From Gammaproteobacteria bacterium (lineage in GTDB: Bacteria; Pseudomonadota; Gammaproteobacteria; Pseudomonadales; Pseudohongiellaceae), in assembly GCA_030654835.1 (NCBI GenBank), contig JAURWS010000040.1, positions 18,504-82,503 on the forward strand: a DNA stretch of 64,000 nucleotides. Direction: 5' to 3'. The notes beneath the pieces were generated by a model, which saw nothing but the letters and a program-made list of their open reading frames with translations, did no database searches and had not been told where the DNA came from. Of this stretch, positions 26,134 through 35,719 are shown piece after piece; positions within the stretch are counted from its first letter, which is position 1; each line of letters opens with the position of its first letter. Both the position numbers and the translations under genes were made by a program.

Positions 26134-26976
26134 TCAGCGCTTCTTCTTGTAGATGTGCTCATAGTTGTAGTTCGAGGCCTCCATGAAGCCCTCGATGCTG
26201 CCACAGTCAAAGCGACGGCCCTTGAACTTGTATGCAAGAACATTACCCATTTTCGCCTGGGTCATCAGTGCATCGGTAATCTGGATCTCGCCGCCACGCC
26301 CCGGCGGCGTCTCGCGCAGGATGTCGAAGATGTCCGGCGTAAGGATGTAACGGCCGATGATGGCGAGGTTGCTCGGCGCCACGGCTGGATCGGGTTTTTC
26401 CACCATTTCGCGCACACGGTAGAGGTTGTCTGCCTCCAGATCGCCAGCGATGACCCCATACTTGCGGGTGTCTTCACGGGGAATCTCCTCAATCGCCACA
26501 ATGCTGCAGCGGTACTTCTCGTAGAGCTTCACCATTTGGGTCAGCACGCCCTCCTCGCCGTGTTCGGTCGCGCAGTAGTCGTCGGCCAGCACGACCGCAA
26601 AAGGCTCCTCGCCGATAAGCGTTTCGCCGCTCAGGATCGCATGCCCCAGACCCTTCATCTCCACCTGCCGTGTGTAAGAGAAGGTGCACTGATCGATGAT
26701 GCGACGGATATCGGTCAACAACCATTCCTTGTCGGTTCCCGCAATCTGATGCTCCAGTTCATAGCTGATGTCGAAGTGATCTTCCAGCGCACGCTTGCCA
26801 CGCCCGGTGACGATGGCCATGCCGTTCATGCCAGCTTCTATTGCCTCTTCGACGCCATACTGGATCAGCGGTTTATTCACCAATGGCAACATCTCCTTGG
26901 GCATGGATTTGGTCACCGGGAGAAAGCGCGTGCCATAACCGGCCGCAGGAAAGAGACACTTTCTGATTTTATGCAT
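26134..26976 (-). CDS. galU: UTP-glucose-1-phosphate uridylyltransferase
   Basis: A 280-residue enzyme making UDP-glucose from glucose 1-phosphate. Visible blocks: the nucleotide-binding KCLFPAAGYGTRFLPVTKSMPKEMLPLVNKPLIQYGVEEA segment, the GLGHAILSGE motif, AVVLADDYC, and FDCGSIEGFMEA. It is near full length. Its gene lies between manC (36 bp) and cpsG (67 bp) on the same strand. UDP-glucose supplies surface polysaccharide and trehalose or lipid glycosylation. Confidence 0.95.
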   Translation of the reverse strand: MHKIRKCLFPAAGYGTRFLPVTKSMPKEMLPLVNKPLIQYGVEEAIEAGMNGMAIVTGRGKRALEDHFDISYELEHQIAGTDKEWLLTDIRRIIDQCTFSYTRQVEMKGLGHAILSGETLIGEEPFAVVLADDYCATEHGEEGVLTQMVKLYEKYRCSIVAIEEIPREDTRKYGVIAGDLEADNLYRVREMVEKPDPAVAPSNLAIIGRYILTPDIFDILRETPPGRGGEIQITDALMTQAKMGNVLAYKFKGRRFDCGSIEGFMEASNYNYEHIYKKKR

Positions 26977-27012
26977 ATGTCTGACAAGACCTCTTTATAG
27001 ATGAGACTGTAA

Positions 27013-28512
27013 TTAGTTGTTCATTGCCGCACGACCGTAAACGTCTTCAAAACGCACGATGTCGTCCTCACCGAGGTAGCCGCCGGTCTGCACTTCGATC
27101 AGCTCGACGGGCTCATTCGTTGTGTTTTGCAGGCGATGTCGGCTCCCCAGCGGGATGAAAGTGGACTCGTTCGCTTCCAGCGTGAACACGCGTTCATCAC
27201 AGGTTACCGTTGCACTGCCGTTGACAACGATCCAGTGCTCCGCCCTGTGATGGTGCATCTGCAGCGACAGGCAGCCTCCCGGATTCACAATGATGTGCTT
27301 GACCTGAAATCCCGGCCCGATCGCGAGCGACTCATAGCTGCCCCAGGGACGGTAGACAAGAACGTGATTCACGCTCTCGGTACGCCCGGCCTTGTCGAGC
27401 TGCAGGACGATGCGTTTGACGTCCTGCACCCGATCCAGCGCCGAGACCAGCACAGCGTCGGCAGTCTCGATGATGACGGCATTCTCGATTCCCACCGCCG
27501 CCACTAGCCGCGAGTGCGCGCGGATATAACTGCCCTTCACATCTTCACAGAACACGTCACCGGCCAGCACGTTCTGCGCCGCGTCTTTGGGCGAGGTCTC
27601 CCACAAGGCATTCCAGGCACCGAGGTCATTCCACTGGGCATCCAGCGGCAGCACCACTGCATCGTTGGTCTTTTCCATCACGGCATAGTCGATGGAGTCG
27701 CTGCGACAGGCGCTGAACTGGACCCTGGGCAGACGCATGAAATCAACGTCGGGCTGAATGGCGGAAAATGCGGCTTCGCAAGCGGTCAGAATGTCCGGCG
27801 CGTGCTGCCGCAACTCTTCAAGGAAGCGCGAGGCAGTGAACATGAACATGCCGCTGTTCCAATAATATTGGCCGCTGTCGAGATAGGCCTGCGCAGTTGC
27901 CAGATCGGGCTTCTCGACGAAGCGCTGCACCGCGAACGCCGTTTCCGATCGGGGTTCGCCGCGCAAAATGTAGCCATAACCCGTTTCCGGCGCGGCGGGC
28001 ACGATCCCAAACGTCACCAGGCGCCCGGCGGCGGCCAACTCCGCCCCATGCTCGATGACCTGTCGCAGCACAACCGTATTGCGGATGGCATGATCGGCCG
28101 GCAGTACCAACAGGATGGCATCCGGACTGTCCTGCAGCGCCTGCAGGGCAGCAACCGCCACAGCGGGCGCGGTGTTGCGTCCTACGGGTTCGAGCACGAT
28201 GTGAGCACCCTTGATACCCAGCTCCTGTAGCTGCTGAGCGGTCAGAAATCGATGGTCCTCGTTGCATACCACTATCGGGGCGCCGAGGTCCGGCAACCCC
28301 ACGAGACGGGTCAGTGTGGCCTGAAACAGCGTATCGTCGGAAACATCACTGGAAGATGGTTCGGATGCTCCAGACTGTCGGAGGGATGAAGCCCGGAGAG
28401 AAGAAGCCCGAAGAGAAGAAGAGAGTGCGGTAAATTGTTTTGGATAAAGCTGACGCGAGACCGGCCACAAACGCGTGCCCACCCCTCCCGCAAGAACCAC
28501 TGGTATTATCAT
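27013..28512 (-). CDS. manC: Mannose-1-phosphate guanylyltransferase / mannose-6-phosphate isomerase
   Basis: A 499-residue bifunctional enzyme of the AlgA/ManC type. The N-terminal transferase begins IIPVVLAGGVGTRLWPVSR and has VLPADHAI and FVEKPDLATAQAYLDSG; the C-terminal cupin has RPWGSYESL, VNPGGCLSLQMHHHRAEHWIVV and the metal-binding H..H pattern of type II phosphomannose isomerase. It makes mannose 6-phosphate and GDP-mannose. The ATG at 28512 is chosen because similarity starts there; the longer reading adds unrelated residues. About 30 residues of Ser-rich low complexity (three 5-residue SSLRA-type units) are inserted after YPKQF. Confidence 0.93.
   Translation of the reverse strand: MIIPVVLAGGVGTRLWPVSRQLYPKQFTALSSSLRASSLRASSLRQSGASEPSSSDVSDDTLFQATLTRLVGLPDLGAPIVVCNEDHRFLTAQQLQELGIKGAHIVLEPVGRNTAPAVAVAALQALQDSPDAILLVLPADHAIRNTVVLRQVIEHGAELAAAGRLVTFGIVPAAPETGYGYILRGEPRSETAFAVQRFVEKPDLATAQAYLDSGQYYWNSGMFMFTASRFLEELRQHAPDILTACEAAFSAIQPDVDFMRLPRVQFSACRSDSIDYAVMEKTNDAVVLPLDAQWNDLGAWNALWETSPKDAAQNVLAGDVFCEDVKGSYIRAHSRLVAAVGIENAVIIETADAVLVSALDRVQDVKRIVLQLDKAGRTESVNHVLVYRPWGSYESLAIGPGFQVKHIIVNPGGCLSLQMHHHRAEHWIVVNGSATVTCDERVFTLEANESTFIPLGSRHRLQNTTNEPVELIEVQTGGYLGEDDIVRFEDVYGRAAMNN
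28375..28419. repeat. 15-bp tandem repeat, three units, inside manC
   Basis: Three consecutive 15-bp units at 28375-28389, 28390-28404 and 28405-28419, of the form AGCCCGAAGAGAAGA with drift in the first. They encode SSLRA-type pentapeptides in frame, so unit number changes would not shift the frame. They lie in an insertion of manC not expected from the family. Confidence 0.8.
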
Positions 28513-28632
28513 GTTCTGCCTTGTTCCCGACTGCTCAGCAGAGCTGAAACCGGGCCATAAAATTGCTTGGAATCCGTCCAACTTAACGGCGCCACAGTTT
28601 GCCACAAATGAGCGGAATCTGCGTGCAACGCC

Positions 28633-28665
28633 TTGATTCAGGCACAAAATAATATCGATTATTTT
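28633..28665 (+). promoter_or_regulatory. Probable fabA promoter with AT-rich palindrome
   Basis: TTGATT (28633-28638) and GATTAT (28657-28662), 18 bases apart, make a reasonable sigma-70 promoter. Overlapping the -10 region is a perfect palindrome, AAAATAAT-ATCG-ATTATTTT (28646-28665), which could be an operator. It sits in the 274-bp divergent gap between manC and fabA. Which regulator binds is unknown. Confidence 0.4.
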
Positions 28666-28786
28666 ACAGCGCCGCGATAATATCGCAGGCTTTGTGAGCC
28701 GGGCAGCCGGTTTCCGTCCACTTCAAGGCGACTTTCAGCGCAGTTCTGATGAAGTGGTAACCCTATCTCCAGATGAATTTCCAACT

Positions 28787-29311
28787 ATGAATGGCCACAT
28801 CCGCAAGAGCTCCTATACCCGCGACGAATTACTGGATTGTGGCTATGGCCGCATGTTCGGCCCCGGCAATGCGCGCCTGCCCGTCGGCAACATGCTGATG
28901 CTGGATCGCATCGTCGAGATCAATGATACCGGTGGTACCCACGGCAAAGGCGAGATTATCGCCGAACTCGATATCCACCCGGATCTGTGGTTTTTCGAAT
29001 GTCATTTTCCAGAAGACCCTGTCATGCCGGGCTGCCTGGGGCTCGACGCCATGTGGCAGCTGGTGGGATTCTTCCTCGGCTGGCGTGGCAATCTTGGCAA
29101 AGGCCGGGCACTGGGCTCGGGTGACGTAAAGTTCAGCGGCGAAATTCTGCCAACAGCATCTAAAGTGGTCTATCACCTGTCCCTGTCACGCGTCATCGAG
29201 CGAAAATTGGTAATGGGTATTGCCGATGGTACAGTGTCAGTCGACGGCAATGAAATCTACACTATGTCTGGCTTGAAAGTGGGACTTTTCACCCCTGAAA
29301 GCAGATTCTGA
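28787..29311 (+). CDS. fabA: 3-hydroxydecanoyl-ACP dehydratase/isomerase
   Basis: A 174-residue hotdog enzyme that dehydrates 3-hydroxydecanoyl-ACP and isomerises the trans-2 to the cis-3 product, the branch point for unsaturated fatty acid synthesis. The catalytic His73 lies in [14 protein letters not shown] and Asp87 in LGLDAMWQ. The start at 28787 gives the usual length; an upstream frame to 28694 lacks similarity. It is followed by fabB with 32 bp between, the classical anaerobic unsaturated-fatty-acid pair, and is probably cotranscribed. Confidence 0.96.
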   Translation: MNGHIRKSSYTRDELLDCGYGRMFGPGNARLPVGNMLMLDRIVEINDTGGTHGKGEIIAELDIHPDLWFFECHFPEDPVMPGCLGLDAMWQLVGFFLGWRGNLGKGRALGSGDVKFSGEILPTASKVVYHLSLSRVIERKLVMGIADGTVSVDGNEIYTMSGLKVGLFTPESRF

Positions 29312-29343
29312 AGAGTTAACACTGTTCTATTAATGAGGTTTTT

Positions 29344-30561
29344 ATGAGACGCGTTGTTGTTACCGGTATAGGCATCGTTTCCTGCCTTGGCGCAGACAAG
29401 CAGGCCGTGCTGGAATCCCTGAGAGAAGGGCGCAGCGGTATCCGCTTCAAACCGGAATACAAGGAAATGGGTCTGCGCAGCCATGTGGCTGGATCAATAG
29501 ACCTGGATCTGGCCGCAATGATCGATCGCAAGGCGCTGCGCTTCATGGGCGATGCTGCCGCCTTCGGTTATCTTTCCATGGAACAGGCTATCAAGGACGC
29601 CAACCTGAAAGAGGATGAAGTCTCCAATTTCCGTACCGGCATCATCATGGGTGCGGGTGGCTCGTCTTCGGCAGACCAGGTAGAAGCTGCCGACATCCTG
29701 CGCACACAAGGCGTCCGCAAAATCGGGCCGTATCGCGTCACACGCACCATGGGCAGCACCGTGTCCGCCTGTCTGGCTACCCCATTCAAGATCAAGGGCG
29801 TGAACTATTCCATCTCCTCAGCCTGCGCGACCAGCGCTCATTGCATCGGCAATGCCGTCGAGTTGATTCAACTGAACAAGCAGGACGTCATCTTCGCCGG
29901 CGGTGGCGAAGCCGAACACTGGTCACTGACAGATATGTTCGACGCTATGGGCGCACTTTCCACCCAGTACAACGAGACCCCCGACAAGGCTTCCCGTGCG
30001 TATGACAAGAACCGCGATGGCTTCGTCATTGCTGGCGGCGGCGCGGTGCTGGTCATCGAAGCGCTGGATCACGCCATCAAGCGTGGTGCCAAAATTTACG
30101 CGGAAATCACCGGCTACGGTGCGACGTCGGATGGCTACGACATGGTGGCACCGTCGGGCGAAGGCGGCATTCGCTGCATGCAGATGGCCATGAGCACGAC
30201 TGCCGGCCCCATCGATTACATCAACACCCATGGCACCAGCACTCCGGCCGGTGATGTCTCGGAATTGCGCGCCATCAAGGCGGTCTTTGGCGACAAAACA
30301 CCCCTGCTGAGCTCCACCAAATCTCTCAGTGGGCACTCTCTGGGAGCCGCTGGCGCTCAGGAGGCAATCTACAGCCTGCTGATGATGGAGAACAATTTCG
30401 TCTGCGCAGCAGCCAACATCGAGACGCTGGACCCCGAGGCTGAAGGCATGAATATCCCGCTCCAGCGTGTCGACAACATCCGCCTGAATCGCGTCATGTC
30501 GAACAGCTTCGGCTTCGGCGGCACCAACGCCTGTCTGGTATTCGATCGCTACGAACAGTAG
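29344..30561 (+). CDS. fabB: Beta-ketoacyl-ACP synthase I
   Basis: A 405-residue condensing enzyme elongating cis-3-decenoyl-ACP and other acyl-ACPs. The catalytic triad is Cys161 in [11 protein letters not shown], His in [11 protein letters not shown], and His in [27 protein letters not shown] is the family start. Size equals E. coli FabB. It pairs with FabA upstream to make palmitoleate and cis-vaccenate precursors. Confidence 0.97.
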   Translation: MRRVVVTGIGIVSCLGADKQAVLESLREGRSGIRFKPEYKEMGLRSHVAGSIDLDLAAMIDRKALRFMGDAAAFGYLSMEQAIKDANLKEDEVSNFRTGIIMGAGGSSSADQVEAADILRTQGVRKIGPYRVTRTMGSTVSACLATPFKIKGVNYSISSACATSAHCIGNAVELIQLNKQDVIFAGGGEAEHWSLTDMFDAMGALSTQYNETPDKASRAYDKNRDGFVIAGGGAVLVIEALDHAIKRGAKIYAEITGYGATSDGYDMVAPSGEGGIRCMQMAMSTTAGPIDYINTHGTSTPAGDVSELRAIKAVFGDKTPLLSSTKSLSGHSLGAAGAQEAIYSLLMMENNFVCAAANIETLDPEAEGMNIPLQRVDNIRLNRVMSNSFGFGGTNACLVFDRYEQ

Positions 30562-30583
30562 GACATTCCACTGAGGATACCCT

Positions 30584-31099
30584 TTGAACATCAGCACCAG
30601 ACTGGCAAGAATACGCAGCATCAGCCCCCCTCTGATGCTGATGAGTCTGCTGTTATACGGTCTGGCGACGATTTTCACGGGAGGCCCCTCCGGAGGGCTC
30701 GCAACCCAAGGCTTGCCTGGCACGGGCAACCGGATGTTTTCCGAACCCAAATTCCTTCCTGTCGATGAAGCCTTCCGCTATTACACCAGCCTGCCCGAAC
30801 CCGGCGTCGTGGTGGTGCATTGGGATATCGCGCAGGGCTATTACCTATATCGAGAGAAGTTTGTATTTTCAGCAGGCCCCACTGTCGAAGACGCCGAAAT
30901 GCTGAGCGCGGAACTGCCAGCAGGAGTCGCGCATCACGATGAGTTTTTCGGCGCTGTGGAGGTGTATTACGGCCAGGTCGAAGCGCGCGTCTCCATTGAG
31001 GCCGCCGCTCAACCTCTGACACTGATCATCGAATACCAAGGTTGTTCGGAACAAGGGTTGTGCTATCCGCCGCAGCAACGGGAAATTGAACTGGAATGA
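30584..31099 (+). CDS. Stand-alone DsbD N-terminal (alpha) domain protein
   Basis: A 171-residue protein equal to the periplasmic alpha domain of the thiol reductase DsbD. The redox pair is C154 and C160 in GCSEQGLCYPPQ, the same pattern as GC...G.CYPP of nDsbD. VHWDIAQGYYLYREKF and GAVEVYYG are further family blocks. A membrane helix or signal near residues 12-33 would take it to the periplasm. The transmembrane beta domain and thioredoxin-like gamma domain of a full DsbD are missing. The start codon is TTG at 30584 with GAGGA six bases upstream. In relatives a full dsbD occupies this place before aroQ. Confidence 0.82.
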   Translation: MNISTRLARIRSISPPLMLMSLLLYGLATIFTGGPSGGLATQGLPGTGNRMFSEPKFLPVDEAFRYYTSLPEPGVVVVHWDIAQGYYLYREKFVFSAGPTVEDAEMLSAELPAGVAHHDEFFGAVEVYYGQVEARVSIEAAAQPLTLIIEYQGCSEQGLCYPPQQREIELE

Positions 31100-31232
31100 T
31101 TCAAATCAGCATCTGCCCAGGAATTCTTGGTGAAAGTCTGGAAAGTTTCTGAGAAAATGCTGACAAAATAGCCTAAAGCGATAGAACTGCCCCACACTGT
31201 TCATCCCTGAAATAACGAGATTGCATCTGATC

Positions 31233-31679
31233 ATGGCAACGATACTTGTATTGCACGGACCGAATCTGAACATGCTGGGGACCCGAGAACCTGCCGTGTA
31301 CGGTTCCGAAAACCTCGCTGATATCAATGCCAGACTCACTTTCACCTGCATCGAAGCTGGTCACCACCTGCAACACCTGCAAAGCAATGCCGAGTATGAA
31401 CTAATCGAACGTCTGCACGACGCCCGTAACGAGGGCGTCAATTTCATCCTCATCAATCCCGCCGCCTTCACGCACACCAGCGTGGCATTGCGCGATGCGA
31501 TCCTGGCTTCCGACATACCGTTTATCGAAGTACATATCTCCAACGTCTACAAACGTGAGCCCTTCCGCCATCACTCCTATTTCTCGGACATCGCGGTGGG
31601 CACCATTACCGGATTAGGGTCCTACGGCTACGACCTGGCACTCCAGGCTGCCTTCAGGCATATCGCCAAGAACCGTTGA
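31233..31679 (+). CDS. aroQ: 3-dehydroquinate dehydratase, type II
   Basis: A 148-residue enzyme of the shikimate pathway. [18 protein letters not shown] carries the catalytic Tyr/Arg region, [16 protein letters not shown] and [21 protein letters not shown] the active-site His and Arg, and [15 protein letters not shown] the C-terminal signature. Start at ATG 31233 is preferred; an in-frame TTG twelve bases earlier is possible. It precedes accB by 39 bp, the conserved gammaproteobacterial order. Confidence 0.95.
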   Translation: MATILVLHGPNLNMLGTREPAVYGSENLADINARLTFTCIEAGHHLQHLQSNAEYELIERLHDARNEGVNFILINPAAFTHTSVALRDAILASDIPFIEVHISNVYKREPFRHHSYFSDIAVGTITGLGSYGYDLALQAAFRHIAKNR

Positions 31680-31718
31680 GCGCCCGCAAAACAACACACA
31701 CTGACAAGAGAAAACTCC

Positions 31719-32183
31719 ATGGATATCAGAAAAGTAAAAAAACTCATTGAATTGCTGGAATCTTCCGACGTTGCCGAAATCGAGATCAAAGAAGGCGAAG
31801 AGGCTGTGCGCATCAGCCGCATCTCCAGGGCTGCTCCCGCCCAGATGCATTACATGGCGCCCATGCAGCAGGCTCCTGCTTATGCCCCGGCTCCTGTTGC
31901 ACTTGCCGCCCCAGTCGCCGCCCCAGAAGCAGAGAGCAAGAGTCTGCGCGGCAACGTCATCAAGTCACCTATGGTAGGCACCTTCTACCGCTCGCCCTCA
32001 CCCTCCTCTCCCATGTTCGTGGAAGTTGGTCAGCATGTGAAGGTCGGTGATGTGATCTGTATCGTGGAAGCCATGAAGATGATGAACCAGATCGAAGCCG
32101 ACCACGCCGGTGTGGTGGAAGCTATTCTCGTCGAGGACGGCGAACCCGTGGAGTACGATCAGCCGCTGATCACCATCGTTTAA
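31719..32183 (+). CDS. accB: Acetyl-CoA carboxylase biotin carboxyl carrier protein
   Basis: A 154-residue carrier. The biotinylated lysine is in the EAMKMMNQI motif near residue 120, in the C-terminal biotinyl domain, and the middle is a Pro/Ala-rich flexible linker ([16 protein letters not shown]). The N-terminal part interacts with the other subunits. It is cotranscribed with accC (50 bp downstream) in the usual pair. BCCP carries the carboxyl group from AccC to the carboxyltransferase AccAD, which is encoded elsewhere. Confidence 0.96.
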   Translation: MDIRKVKKLIELLESSDVAEIEIKEGEEAVRISRISRAAPAQMHYMAPMQQAPAYAPAPVALAAPVAAPEAESKSLRGNVIKSPMVGTFYRSPSPSSPMFVEVGQHVKVGDVICIVEAMKMMNQIEADHAGVVEAILVEDGEPVEYDQPLITIV

Positions 32184-32233
32184 CGACACTGGCTCCGGAT
32201 AGACTTCAAGATCACCAACAAAGGTTCTACTTC

Positions 32234-33595
32234 ATGCTTGAAAAAGTTCTGATTGCCAACCGTGGCGAAATCGCCCTTCGTGTACTCCGGGCCTGCAAAG
32301 AGCTGGGCATCAAGACTGTGGCCGTACATTCCAGTGCCGATCGCGATCTGATGCACGTGCGCCTGGCCGACGAGTCCGTGTGTATTGGTCCCGCCAACGC
32401 CACCGACAGTTATCTGAATGTCCCGGCCATCATCAGTGCAACGGAAGTCACCGATGCGGTGGCGATCCACCCCGGTTATGGATTCCTTTCCGAAAACGCC
32501 GATTTTGCCGAACAGGTCGAGAAGAGCGGCTTCGTCTTCATCGGCCCGCGCCCCGAAACCATTCGCCTGATGGGCGACAAGGTCTCGGCCATCAAAGTGA
32601 TGCGCGAGGCCGGCGTTCCGACGGTGCCGGGTTCAGATGGCCCCATTGATGACAACAAAGAGCGCACGCTCTCCATCGCCAAGGACATTGGCTACCCGGT
32701 CATCATCAAGGCGGCAGCAGGTGGTGGCGGACGCGGCATGCGCGTGGTGCACAGCGAGGCGGCTCTGCTCAAGGCGATCTATGTGACGCAATCCGAAGCC
32801 AAGGCCTTCTTTGGCAGCGGCGTCGTGTATCTGGAAAAATTCCTTGAGAACCCACGTCACGTCGAAATCCAGGTGCTTGCCGATGGACAGGGCAATGCGA
32901 TTCACCTGGGCGACCGAGACTGCTCCATGCAGCGTCGGCACCAGAAGGTTCTGGAAGAGGCTCCTGCGCCCGGTATTCCGGATCACATCCGCAGACAGGT
33001 CGCCGAGACCTGCGTGAAAGCCTGCGAGAAAATGAATTATCGCGGCGCGGGCACACTCGAATTCCTTTATCAGGACGAGCAGTTCTATTTCATCGAGATG
33101 AACACCCGCGTGCAGGTCGAGCACCCTGTTACCGAGATGGTCACTGGCGTCGACATCGTCAAAGAGCAACTAAAAATCGCCAGCGGCGAGAAGCTTTCCA
33201 TCAAACAATCTGACGTGCACATCAAGGGTCACGCCTTCGAGTGCCGCATCAATGCCGAAGATCCGGTGACCTTCCTGCCCTGCCCCGGCAAGATCAACCT
33301 GTTTCACGCCCCGGGCGGCAACGGCGTGCGGGTCGACTCGCACATTTACAGCGGCTACACGGTGCCGCCTTACTACGATTCGTTGATCGCCAAGCTGATC
33401 ACCTATGGCGCTGATCGCGCTGGCGCGCTGGCACGCATGAGCAATGCCCTGGATGAATTGTTGATCGACGGCATCCGCACCAACACGCCGCTGCACAAAG
33501 AGATCATCCGCGATGCGGAATTCCAGAAGGGGGGTGTCAACATCCACTATCTGGAAGGCAAGCTGACGGCCCACCACAAGATGCCAGCCAAGTGA
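32234..33595 (+). CDS. accC: Acetyl-CoA carboxylase, biotin carboxylase subunit
   Basis: A 453-residue ATP-grasp enzyme carboxylating biotin on Acc[25 protein letters not shown] is the N-domain start, [16 protein letters not shown] the glycine-rich ATP lid, [18 protein letters not shown] the conserved block, and [20 protein letters not shown] the catalytic region. Length is typical (449-455). It is downstream of accB with a promoterless-looking gap. Confidence 0.97.
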   Translation: MLEKVLIANRGEIALRVLRACKELGIKTVAVHSSADRDLMHVRLADESVCIGPANATDSYLNVPAIISATEVTDAVAIHPGYGFLSENADFAEQVEKSGFVFIGPRPETIRLMGDKVSAIKVMREAGVPTVPGSDGPIDDNKERTLSIAKDIGYPVIIKAAAGGGGRGMRVVHSEAALLKAIYVTQSEAKAFFGSGVVYLEKFLENPRHVEIQVLADGQGNAIHLGDRDCSMQRRHQKVLEEAPAPGIPDHIRRQVAETCVKACEKMNYRGAGTLEFLYQDEQFYFIEMNTRVQVEHPVTEMVTGVDIVKEQLKIASGEKLSIKQSDVHIKGHAFECRINAEDPVTFLPCPGKINLFHAPGGNGVRVDSHIYSGYTVPPYYDSLIAKLITYGADRAGALARMSNALDELLIDGIRTNTPLHKEIIRDAEFQKGGVNIHYLEGKLTAHHKMPAK

Positions 33596-33649
33596 TGCTC
33601 ATGACGCGTCCACTCGTCTGCGTTATTCATGCTGCGGCAAGAGCCTGAT

Positions 33650-34531
33650 ATGCCCTGGCTACAATTGAAAGTCCGTATCACCGAGTCCGGCGCAGCGCTG
33701 GTTGAAACGCTGCTGTCGGAACTCGGAGCCGTTTCCGTCACCCTGCAGGATGGCGAAGATCAGCCCGTTTTCCAGATCGATCCAGGCACCACGCCCATTT
33801 GGAACAACACCGAGGTCGTCGGTCTCTTCGAGCACGACGCCCCCATGGATGAAATCGTGGCCGCGCTGCAGGAACGCGGCCAACTGGACGATGACGAACC
33901 GATCATTGTCGAGGAAGTGGCGGACGCCGATTGGGAAAGAGTCTGCATGCAGGATTTCAAGCCCATGCGTTTTGGTGAGCGCGTGTGGATATGCCCAAGC
34001 TGGGAGACACCTCCGGAACCCGACGCCATCAACATCATGCTGGATCCCGGCCTCGCCTTCGGCACTGGCACACACCCAACCACGGCCCTGTGTCTGGAGT
34101 GGCTCGACGCACATCCCATCAAGGATCGCATCGTCATCGATTACGGTTGCGGCTCTGGCATCCTTGCGATCGCTGCTGCATTGCTGGGTGCGCGTCAGGT
34201 GATTGCCATCGACAACGATCCCCAGGCCATCATCGCCTCGGAAAGTAACCGCGAACTCAACCGGATCAGCCCTGCACAGATGAGCGTGCACCTTCCGGGC
34301 GTGCCCGGCCACCCACAGGCCGATGTTCTGGTGGCCAACATCCTGTCCGGCCCGCTGGAGGAACTCACTCCCGTGCTGGCAGCACTGGTCAAACCCGGTG
34401 GCAGAATTATTCTGTCAGGCGTGCTCTCGCTGCAGACGCAATCACTGATGGACAGTTATCAGGAATTTTTTACAATGCTTGTTCCAGTAACAAGAGAGGA
34501 ATGGGTTCGCGTGGAAGGCATCCGACACTGA
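33650..34531 (+). CDS. prmA: Ribosomal protein L11 methyltransferase
   Basis: A 293-residue SAM-dependent enzyme that trimethylates lysines and the N-terminus of L11. The SAM motif is VIDYGCGSGILAIAAALLGA, preceded by MLDPGLAFGTGTHPTTALCLEWL, a PrmA hallmark, and followed by VLVANILSGPLEELTP (an NIL-type active loop). An N-terminal substrate-recognition domain (1-60) is present. The ATG at 33650 gives the normal family start MPWLQLKV. It is the third gene of accB-accC-prmA. Confidence 0.95.
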   Translation: MPWLQLKVRITESGAALVETLLSELGAVSVTLQDGEDQPVFQIDPGTTPIWNNTEVVGLFEHDAPMDEIVAALQERGQLDDDEPIIVEEVADADWERVCMQDFKPMRFGERVWICPSWETPPEPDAINIMLDPGLAFGTGTHPTTALCLEWLDAHPIKDRIVIDYGCGSGILAIAAALLGARQVIAIDNDPQAIIASESNRELNRISPAQMSVHLPGVPGHPQADVLVANILSGPLEELTPVLAALVKPGGRIILSGVLSLQTQSLMDSYQEFFTMLVPVTREEWVRVEGIRH

Positions 34532-34588
34532 CCAGCTCCATTTCCTGATTTTCCTGCGACAATCCAGAGGCGGACTCAACCGGATTGC

Positions 34589-35638
34589 ATGGCCTTATTC
34601 ATCACCCAGTGCCCATACTGCAAGACTTCCTTCCGAACCAGCATTACGCAGCTGCAATCTGCTGATGGCATGGTTCGTTGTGGCGCCTGCCTGACAATTT
34701 TTGCCGCCGACGACAATCTGGTCCCCTCTGCCGAGCTGCAGACTGTTGCAATGCCCATTCAGGACGCGGATTCGGGGCAGCTGCCACTGAACCCTGCGGT
34801 GGAAACGGAAACGGCAGAAGAAGCGAGTTCCGAACCGATCTTTACACTGGACCTCGCCGATTCAATTCCCAACAGACGCGACCCATCAATTTCTGAAAGC
34901 ACTTCGTTCTGGGAGCTGCTTGAGGAGACTGAATCGGCCGTTGAGCTGCCTCAGCATGAGCAACCCCGGCCGGAGCCAATACCGACGATGCGAGCCACCA
35001 ACATCGATGACGACTTCCTTGGTGATGTTCTGCACGATGTGGCGCGACATCATTCTCGCGAGAATTTCAGTGCGGAGAACCTTGCGGCAGTCCACGATGT
35101 CGTCACGCCACTGGAAATCGACTGGCAACCCCGGGAACGATCCGGCTGGTCGACTTTTTTGATGAGCGTCCTGATCCTGTTGCTGGCAGCAGGGCTGCCC
35201 GTACAGTATGTCTGGTATCACCGGGATGAGCTGAGCCAGAACACTCTCTTGCGTCCATGGCTGGATCTGACCTGTGAAGCCGTGGGTTGTATTCTTCCAC
35301 CGCTGATCGACATACGCGCCATCAGCAGCGAGGACTTGCTGGTACGAAGTCACACCGAGATAGCCAATGCGTTGAGCGTCCATCTGGTATTCCGCAACAC
35401 GGCTGCTTTTGCTCAGCCGTTTCCTGCACTGGAGTTACGCTTCACCGATGCCGACAACGCGCTCGTCGCGCAACGCCGTTTCCTGCCTGCCGAATACCTG
35501 ACCGCAGATCTTGCAGACATGCAGATGATGCCTCCGGATGCACCGGTGCAAATACAACTGGAGATTCTCGACCCGGGGGTGAGTGCAGTCAATTACGAAG
35601 TCAGTTTCAGCCCGGTGTTTTCCCAGAATCAACCCTGA
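34589..35638 (+). CDS. Zinc-ribbon / DUF3426 membrane protein
   Basis: A 349-residue protein with an MJ0042-type zinc ribbon at the N-terminus (CPYCKTSFR and VRCGACLTIF, two CxxC knuckles, residues about 8-35), an acidic low-complexity linker, one membrane helix about 190-211 (FLMSVLILLLAAGLPVQYVW), and a C-terminal DUF3426 domain with NALVAQRRFLPAEYL and QIQLEILDPG. The pattern is frequent between prmA and dusB in gammaproteobacteria. Function is unknown; a membrane-linked regulator is plausible. Start fits the CxxC proximity. Confidence 0.88.
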   Translation: MALFITQCPYCKTSFRTSITQLQSADGMVRCGACLTIFAADDNLVPSAELQTVAMPIQDADSGQLPLNPAVETETAEEASSEPIFTLDLADSIPNRRDPSISESTSFWELLEETESAVELPQHEQPRPEPIPTMRATNIDDDFLGDVLHDVARHHSRENFSAENLAAVHDVVTPLEIDWQPRERSGWSTFLMSVLILLLAAGLPVQYVWYHRDELSQNTLLRPWLDLTCEAVGCILPPLIDIRAISSEDLLVRSHTEIANALSVHLVFRNTAAFAQPFPALELRFTDADNALVAQRRFLPAEYLTADLADMQMMPPDAPVQIQLEILDPGVSAVNYEVSFSPVFSQNQP

Positions 35639-35719
35639 CCATCGAATACAAAGCTTGCCGCGAAAACGGGCTCCGTATTTGTACCCTATTTTTCCCTTGC
35701 TGCCACAACCCTCGCCGCT

